Assembly (NCBI GenBank): GCA_002843155.1
Contig: PGZD01000013.1
Location: 1-47,498 of the forward strand
From: Gammaproteobacteria bacterium HGW-Gammaproteobacteria-3
Lineage (GTDB): Bacteria; Pseudomonadota; Gammaproteobacteria; Methylococcales; Methylomonadaceae
Direction: 5' to 3'
DNA: 47,498 nt
In this document: positions 42,922 to 47,498 of the stretch, in pieces
How positions within the stretch are numbered: position 1 is the first letter of the stretch
Layout: every line of letters starts with the position of its first letter
Notes under the pieces: model-generated
Seen by the model: the letters and a program-made list of their open reading frames with translations, nothing else
What the model was told of the DNA's origin: nothing
Database searches by the model: none
Position numbers and translations under genes: made by a program

Positions 42922-42950
42922 CTTTTCCATCCACGTTACCGGGTTTGAAT
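42922..42950. repeat. 29-bp direct repeat, right copy
   Basis: Second copy of the repeat at 42275-42303, differing at two positions. It ends 41 bases before the start of the large membrane protein gene. Confidence 0.85.
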
Positions 42951-42990
42951 TTCTAAGATTAATCAACGGCGTATCGAGCGGGAGTTGAAT

Positions 42991-45900
42991 ATGATGATCA
43001 GAGCTTGGCTGGTTTTTCTCGTGAGCGCAGGCTTAACGTTAGCTCATGCCGCTCCCCTTTCGCCTGAACAGGTTCCCGAAGCGCTCCAGCCCTGGATAGG
43101 CTGGGTGTTGCAGGATGTCCAGGAGCGCGATTGCCCGTTTCTTTATAACAGTTACGAACACAAGCGCTGCGCCTGGCCGACGCAATTGGCTCTGTCTTTA
43201 TACGAAAAACAAGGCCGCTTTACGATAAGCTGGCAAGTCTATCGGGAAAGTTGGGTCAGTGTTCCGGGTAGTGTCGGGCATTGGCCGCAAAATGTCACGG
43301 TTAATCAAAAACCGGCGCAGGTACTCGAAAAAAACAAGCAACCCGGCATCAAATTGGGCCCCGGCCATTATCAGATTTCAGGCGATTTTAGCTGGGACAG
43401 TCTACCCGAAAATTTAACGGTTCCAGCCGATACCGGCCTTATCAGTTTAAAAATCAATGATAAAAACATTCCTTCGCCAAGATTCAAGCAAGACCGGCTC
43501 TGGCTGAAAACCGGCGACAACGGCGGTAAAACAGCTGAAAACAATCAAAACAGCCTGACCCTTCAGGTGTTTCGTAAAATTATCGATGACGTGCCTTTGC
43601 AAGTTGAAACGCTGCTACAACTCGAAGTATCCGGCGTACAGCGGGAGCTGAAACTGGCTCAACCCTTGCTCGAAGGTTTTCTGCCCTTGCGTATAGCCAG
43701 TCCGTTGCCGGCAAGACTCGAACCTGATGGTCAGTTACTGGTTCAGGTGCGCCCCGGACGCTGGCAGATTCAAATCGATGCGCGCAGTGTCAAACAACTT
43801 TCCTCCATCCCGCTGGCAAAAACATCCCGGGATTGGACGGATCATGAAATATGGGTGTTTGCAGCCCAGCCAGCCTTGCGTGTGGTTGAAATTGAGAACC
43901 TTGCCGTACTCGACCCCAGCCAGACCAATTTACCGGCATCCTGGAAAAGTCTTCCGGCTTATAGCATTCGCCCGGGAGAAAGCCTCGGTTTCAAAGTCAT
44001 CAGTCGGGGCGCGCCTCAAATGCAGGCTAACCAATTGAATCTGCACCGGACCTTGTGGCTGGATTTCAATGGCGGCGGCTATACCGTCAACGACACCATT
44101 ACCGGCCTGTTGACACAAGGCTGGCGCCTGGAAGTCACGCCCCCGATGCAGTTAGGCAAAGCCAGTCTGGACGGCGCCAATCAATTAGTGACGCGTCTTG
44201 CCGGGAGTTCCAGGCAGGGCGTCGAAGTCAGGACGGGAGTCATCAATCTGGCGGCCGACAGCCGCATTGCCGGCGCCATCGACACCATCAGCGCGGTCGG
44301 TTGGCATCAGAATTTTCATCGGGTCGAGGCCGAATTGAATCTGCCGCCGGGCTGGCGTCTGCTGGCGGCCACCGGTGTCGATAATGTGCCCGATAGCTGG
44401 CTGGCGCGCTGGACTTTACTGGATCTGTTTGTGGTGTTGATCGCCGCGCTGGCAGTCGGGCGGCTCTGGAATATTTATTGGGGTGTCATGGCGCTGATGA
44501 CTTTGGCGCTGAGTTGGCATGAGCCGGGCGCGCCGCAGTTTGTCTGGCTCAATATTCTGGCGGCGACCGCGCTGCTCAGGGTCTTGCCGACCGGCGCTTT
44601 CAAGATTTTCGTTGTCTGGTATCGCAATGCCGCCTGGTTGGGCTTGATTGTTATCGCCATTCCGTTCATGGTCGCCCAGGTTCGTATAGGGCTTTATCCG
44701 CAATTGGAAAAACCCTGGCAAGCCCTGCAAACACCTGCCTATAAACAACCTGCATCGTCCCCCAGCACGATGACGGCGGAGTCGAAAATGATGATGCCGC
44801 AACAAGCTTTGTCAAAAGCACGCAGGGCAGGCGATGAAGTGGCGCAAACCGCGCGCGCTTATCCCGATGAGGCCGTGAATTTTAAGCGGGTCGATCCCAA
44901 TGCCCACATTCAGACCGGCCCGGGATTGCCGCAGTGGCGCTGGCATAAAATCCAGTTGTCCTGGAACGGTTCGGTGGATGCCGATCAACCGTTGCGATTG
45001 TGGTATCTCCCGCCGACCGTGACCTTGCTGCTTAATTTCCTCCGCGTTTTGTTGATTGCAGGACTGGCCTTGTTGTTGTTCGGACCGAGAGGGAACTGGT
45101 TGAAGGGTAAAACAATCCTGACCGGTCTCTCAGGGTTTTTACTGATTCCGATGTTACTCTGGCCGGGGCATGAGGCGTTGGCCGATTTTCCCGATCAGGC
45201 ATTGTTGGATGAATTAAAAACCCGGTTGCTGGAAGCCCCGGATTGTTTGCCCGGATGCGCAGAGATTCCCCGAATGCGGATGTCGCTGACCGATGAGTCC
45301 ATCGATATTGAACTGCAAATTCACAATCAGGAGACCGTTGCCGTACCGTTACCGGCCGATTACGAACAATGGTTTCCCCAGCAAGTGTCGATCGACGGTG
45401 TGTCCGCACCCGCGTTGTACAGCGCGAACAATGGCTTGTGGCTCAATCTGGAGCCGGGACTGCATCAGGTGACGATGCACGGCACTCCGCCCCGGTCAAG
45501 CAAGTTCGTGCTGCCGCTGCCGCTTAAACCGATGCAGGTTACTATTGACAGTAACGGTTGGGAGGTGTCCGGCGTCCATGAAAACGGTAGCACCGATCAA
45601 CAGTTGCAATTTCGTAAAACAGCCACAGCCGCAACGCAATCAGCGCAAAAGCGGCTGGAACCGGGCGTTTTGCCGCCTTTTGTCAGAATAGAGCGGACGT
45701 TGCAGTTGGGGCTTGACTGGCGCATTGTCACCCGGGTCGTGCGTGTCTCACCGCCCGGCAGCGCGATTGTTCTGGATTTTCCCTTGTTGCCCGACGAATC
45801 GGTCATCAGCGCCGGTGTCAGAGTTGAAGACAAAAAAGTGAAAATAAGCATGACACCCGGGCAAACCGTCATGCACTGGCAGTCGCTACTGGAGAAAACC

Positions 45901-47040
45901 GAAGTAATCAAATTTATGGCAAGCGATACCGAGCAATGGACGGAAGTCTGGCAAGCGGATATAGCGCCGCTCTGGCATGTCGAAACCGAAGGGCTCACGA
46001 TGCTCCATCAAAACCGGCAGGGTGCCTGGCTGCCGCAATGGCGCCCCTGGCCGGGCGAGTCGGTCACTTTTAACATCACGCGACCGGAGCCGGTAGCAGG
46101 ACAGACCTTAACGATAGAGAACAGCCGCCTGACGCTGGTACCCGGCCAGCGTTCCCGCCAGACGGAATTGGCTATTACCCTGAATAGTTCACAAGGCGGT
46201 CAGCATACTCTGACGCTGCCCGAACAGGCACGGCTGGAGTCGGTTGAAATCGACGGTGTCAGTCAGCCGGTACGGCAACAGGGCCGGTCGGTAACCCTGC
46301 CCATTCACCCCGGCACGCAACAATTTCAATTAAACTGGCAGGAAGCTGTGGCATTGGCCGGCATCATCAAAACGCCCCGCGTCGATTTAGGCCGTGACAG
46401 CGTCAATACCAGTCTGAGCATCAAACTGGGTCAAGACCGTTGGCTGCTGTGGACCGCAGGTCCCTCTTTCGGCCCTGCCGTGCTGCTGTGGGGCATAGTG
46501 ATCGTTATTGTCATGCTGGCGTGGGCTTTGGGAAAAGCGCCGGTTACCCCGTTGAAAAGTCGGCATTGGTTGTTATTGTTAATCGGGCTGAGTCAAATAC
46601 CGGTCGCCTCGGCGTTTGTTGTGGTCGCCTGGCTGATGCTGTTGGGTGTCCGGGCCGCAAAACCACCGGAAAGGCGTGGTTACTTCAATGCCTTGCAGGT
46701 GCTGCTCGGCGTATTGACCCTGATTTCACTGATGCTCCTGTTTTGGGCGGTGCAGCAAGGTTTGCTGGGCTCCCCGCAAATGCAGATCAGTGGCAACCAA
46801 TCGCAGGCCTACCAGTTGAACTGGTATCAGGACAGAAGCGCCGCGCTGTTGCCCGAAGCACTGGCAGTATCGGTGCCGTTGATGGTTTACCGGTTGTTGA
46901 TGCTGGCCTGGTCGTTATGGCTGGCGATTTCATTGCTGAATTGGTTGAAATGGGGCTGGACAAGTTTTTCAACGCAGGGCTTATGGAAGAACAAACCCTT
47001 GATTGAAAAAACTTCCGGTTTGACAGACCGCGATCAATAA
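42991..47040 (+). CDS. 1349-residue exported/membrane protein of unknown function
   Basis: The protein has a signal peptide (MMIRAWLVFLVSAGLTLAHAAP) and a periplasmic beta-rich region of about 450 residues. Four membrane helices follow (about 470-515, 545-575, 680-705 and 712-730), then a second periplasmic region of about 420 residues. A C-terminal block of at least four helices starts near 1155 and ends WLAISLLNWLKWGW. The two periplasmic halves have similar phrases (SVDGVSAPALYSAN-like and VEIDGVSQPVRQQG), suggesting repeated beta-sandwich domains. I do not recognise a named family. ATG 42991 has GGGAG upstream and is preferred over a TTG at 42985. It stands alone on the plus strand after the broken toxin-antitoxin pair. 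Confidence 0.75.
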   Translation: MMIRAWLVFLVSAGLTLAHAAPLSPEQVPEALQPWIGWVLQDVQERDCPFLYNSYEHKRCAWPTQLALSLYEKQGRFTISWQVYRESWVSVPGSVGHWPQNVTVNQKPAQVLEKNKQPGIKLGPGHYQISGDFSWDSLPENLTVPADTGLISLKINDKNIPSPRFKQDRLWLKTGDNGGKTAENNQNSLTLQVFRKIIDDVPLQVETLLQLEVSGVQRELKLAQPLLEGFLPLRIASPLPARLEPDGQLLVQVRPGRWQIQIDARSVKQLSSIPLAKTSRDWTDHEIWVFAAQPALRVVEIENLAVLDPSQTNLPASWKSLPAYSIRPGESLGFKVISRGAPQMQANQLNLHRTLWLDFNGGGYTVNDTITGLLTQGWRLEVTPPMQLGKASLDGANQLVTRLAGSSRQGVEVRTGVINLAADSRIAGAIDTISAVGWHQNFHRVEAELNLPPGWRLLAATGVDNVPDSWLARWTLLDLFVVLIAALAVGRLWNIYWGVMALMTLALSWHEPGAPQFVWLNILAATALLRVLPTGAFKIFVVWYRNAAWLGLIVIAIPFMVAQVRIGLYPQLEKPWQALQTPAYKQPASSPSTMTAESKMMMPQQALSKARRAGDEVAQTARAYPDEAVNFKRVDPNAHIQTGPGLPQWRWHKIQLSWNGSVDADQPLRLWYLPPTVTLLLNFLRVLLIAGLALLLFGPRGNWLKGKTILTGLSGFLLIPMLLWPGHEALADFPDQALLDELKTRLLEAPDCLPGCAEIPRMRMSLTDESIDIELQIHNQETVAVPLPADYEQWFPQQVSIDGVSAPALYSANNGLWLNLEPGLHQVTMHGTPPRSSKFVLPLPLKPMQVTIDSNGWEVSGVHENGSTDQQLQFRKTATAATQSAQKRLEPGVLPPFVRIERTLQLGLDWRIVTRVVRVSPPGSAIVLDFPLLPDESVISAGVRVEDKKVKISMTPGQTVMHWQSLLEKTEVIKFMASDTEQWTEVWQADIAPLWHVETEGLTMLHQNRQGAWLPQWRPWPGESVTFNITRPEPVAGQTLTIENSRLTLVPGQRSRQTELAITLNSSQGGQHTLTLPEQARLESVEIDGVSQPVRQQGRSVTLPIHPGTQQFQLNWQEAVALAGIIKTPRVDLGRDSVNTSLSIKLGQDRWLLWTAGPSFGPAVLLWGIVIVIVMLAWALGKAPVTPLKSRHWLLLLIGLSQIPVASAFVVVAWLMLLGVRAAKPPERRGYFNALQVLLGVLTLISLMLLFWAVQQGLLGSPQMQISGNQSQAYQLNWYQDRSAALLPEALAVSVPLMVYRLLMLAWSLWLAISLLNWLKWGWTSFSTQGLWKNKPLIEKTSGLTDRDQ

Positions 47041-47111
47041 AGCCTCTGTTGCGGCTGGCCGGGTGGATAAAAAAGCTCGCAGGATGCGGACCTACGGTGG
47101 CGCGCTCTATG

Positions 47112-47271
47112 TAGAAACCCGATTTATCGGGCGATGGGGCAGTAGGCAAAATTGATTGCGTCAGGGCTTTGGGGCGTGGCCGGTAGCTGTTGTTCGCAGG
47201 GGCAGCGGCGGCTTATCTTCAATGTCCGAAGGTCTGGTCTTCGCTCGTCGCCCGATAAATCGGGCGCCTAC
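47112..47271. repeat. Pair of inverted REP-like palindromes (REPIN-like)
   Basis: CCCGATTTATCGGGCGA at 47118-47134 and its inverse, TCGCCCGATAAATCGGG, at about 47248-47264 form an inverted pair about 115 bases apart. Each copy is itself a small palindrome. TAG lies outside each (TAGAAACCC and GCGCCTACAG). Two REP sequences facing each other are the hallmark of REPINs, which are moved by RAYT transposases. Only one pair is in the window. Confidence 0.6.
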
Positions 47272-47498
47272 AGGTCACGCATAAAAAAACCGCCCGGGGG
47301 GTTCAGAAATCAATCGAATCTGACCCCTTTGATTCTATAATCTTACGAAACTTGATAGTTACCCAGGCACAACAGCTCATGCGCTTAACAAAAAACGAAA
47401 TTAACCCAACTTCGTCACCTAATAACGAAGTTCCCCGCCATTTCAATCAGTTAAAAATTTTAACTACTGTCGGTTGGCACTACAGATTTTTTGCTGTT
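47272..47498. other. Gene-free right edge
   Basis: No convincing coding sequence is visible. A phrase around 47310-47330 (ATCGAATCTGACCCCTTTGA) resembles sequences often found next to REP-associated transposase genes; that is a recollection, not a search result. AT-rich sequence follows to the end. Confidence 0.35.

Overview
The window looks like chromosome of an aerobic gammaproteobacterium, most likely a methanotroph or methylotroph of the Methylococcales type. That placement is an inference from overall gene style: many exported c-type cytochromes, a cytochrome c' beside a cytochrome b561, a pyruvate:ferredoxin oxidoreductase operon in an otherwise respiratory setting, and ApaG/ApaH and Mpl proteins of proteobacterial type. 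No rRNA, tRNA, CRISPR array, prophage or complete transposase was seen.

Layout. 1-93 holds four tandem ~23-bp repeats resembling one end of an IS21-family element. 222-2224 encodes an arylsulfotransferase-like beta-propeller and a diheme cytochrome c4. 2641-8437 is a complete three-gene RND efflux pump (outer-membrane lipoprotein, adaptor, permease). 8584-9273 is a small exported lectin-like protein. 9463-11540 (minus strand) is a decayed isoquinoline-1-oxidoreductase-type molybdenum hydroxylase locus (iorA with an internal stop, iorB broken by frameshifts and deletions, xdhC reduced to its C-terminus). 11742-12000 may be a decayed MarR-type regulator.

12157-18239 is a self-contained TonB uptake module: tonB, exbB, exbD, a TonB-dependent receptor with an N-terminal coiled coil, and a periplasmic SMP-30/lactonase-like protein. 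A Tat-exported dienelactone hydrolase-like enzyme follows. 19634-31159 is a long, all-plus-strand run of envelope redox genes: a DsbD/ScsB-type thiol transporter, a small His-rich membrane protein, a redoxin, cytochrome b561, cytochrome c', a rhodanese-like protein lacking the catalytic cysteine, a DUF1549/DUF1553 protein with a CxxCH motif, a Tat-exported DUF1501 protein, a small four-helix-type protein with a CxxxCH motif, and an exported peroxiredoxin. The DUF1549/DUF1553 plus DUF1501 pair is best known from Planctomycetes-like bacteria. Its setting among cytochromes makes 24386-31159 the best candidate here for an undescribed system.

31276-32125 (minus) holds DUF2442, DUF4160 and an orphan addiction-module antitoxin. 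32276-38527 (minus) is a tight operon of a glutamate-synthase-small-chain-like ferredoxin-type oxidoreductase, NifJ-type pyruvate:ferredoxin oxidoreductase, and a dihydroorotate-dehydrogenase-like flavoprotein. apaG-apaH (minus), an exported ankyrin protein and mpl follow. A broken yefM-yoeB toxin-antitoxin pair lies between two 29-bp near-identical direct repeats (42275-42950). The window ends with a 1349-residue membrane protein of unknown function and a pair of inverted REP-like palindromes.
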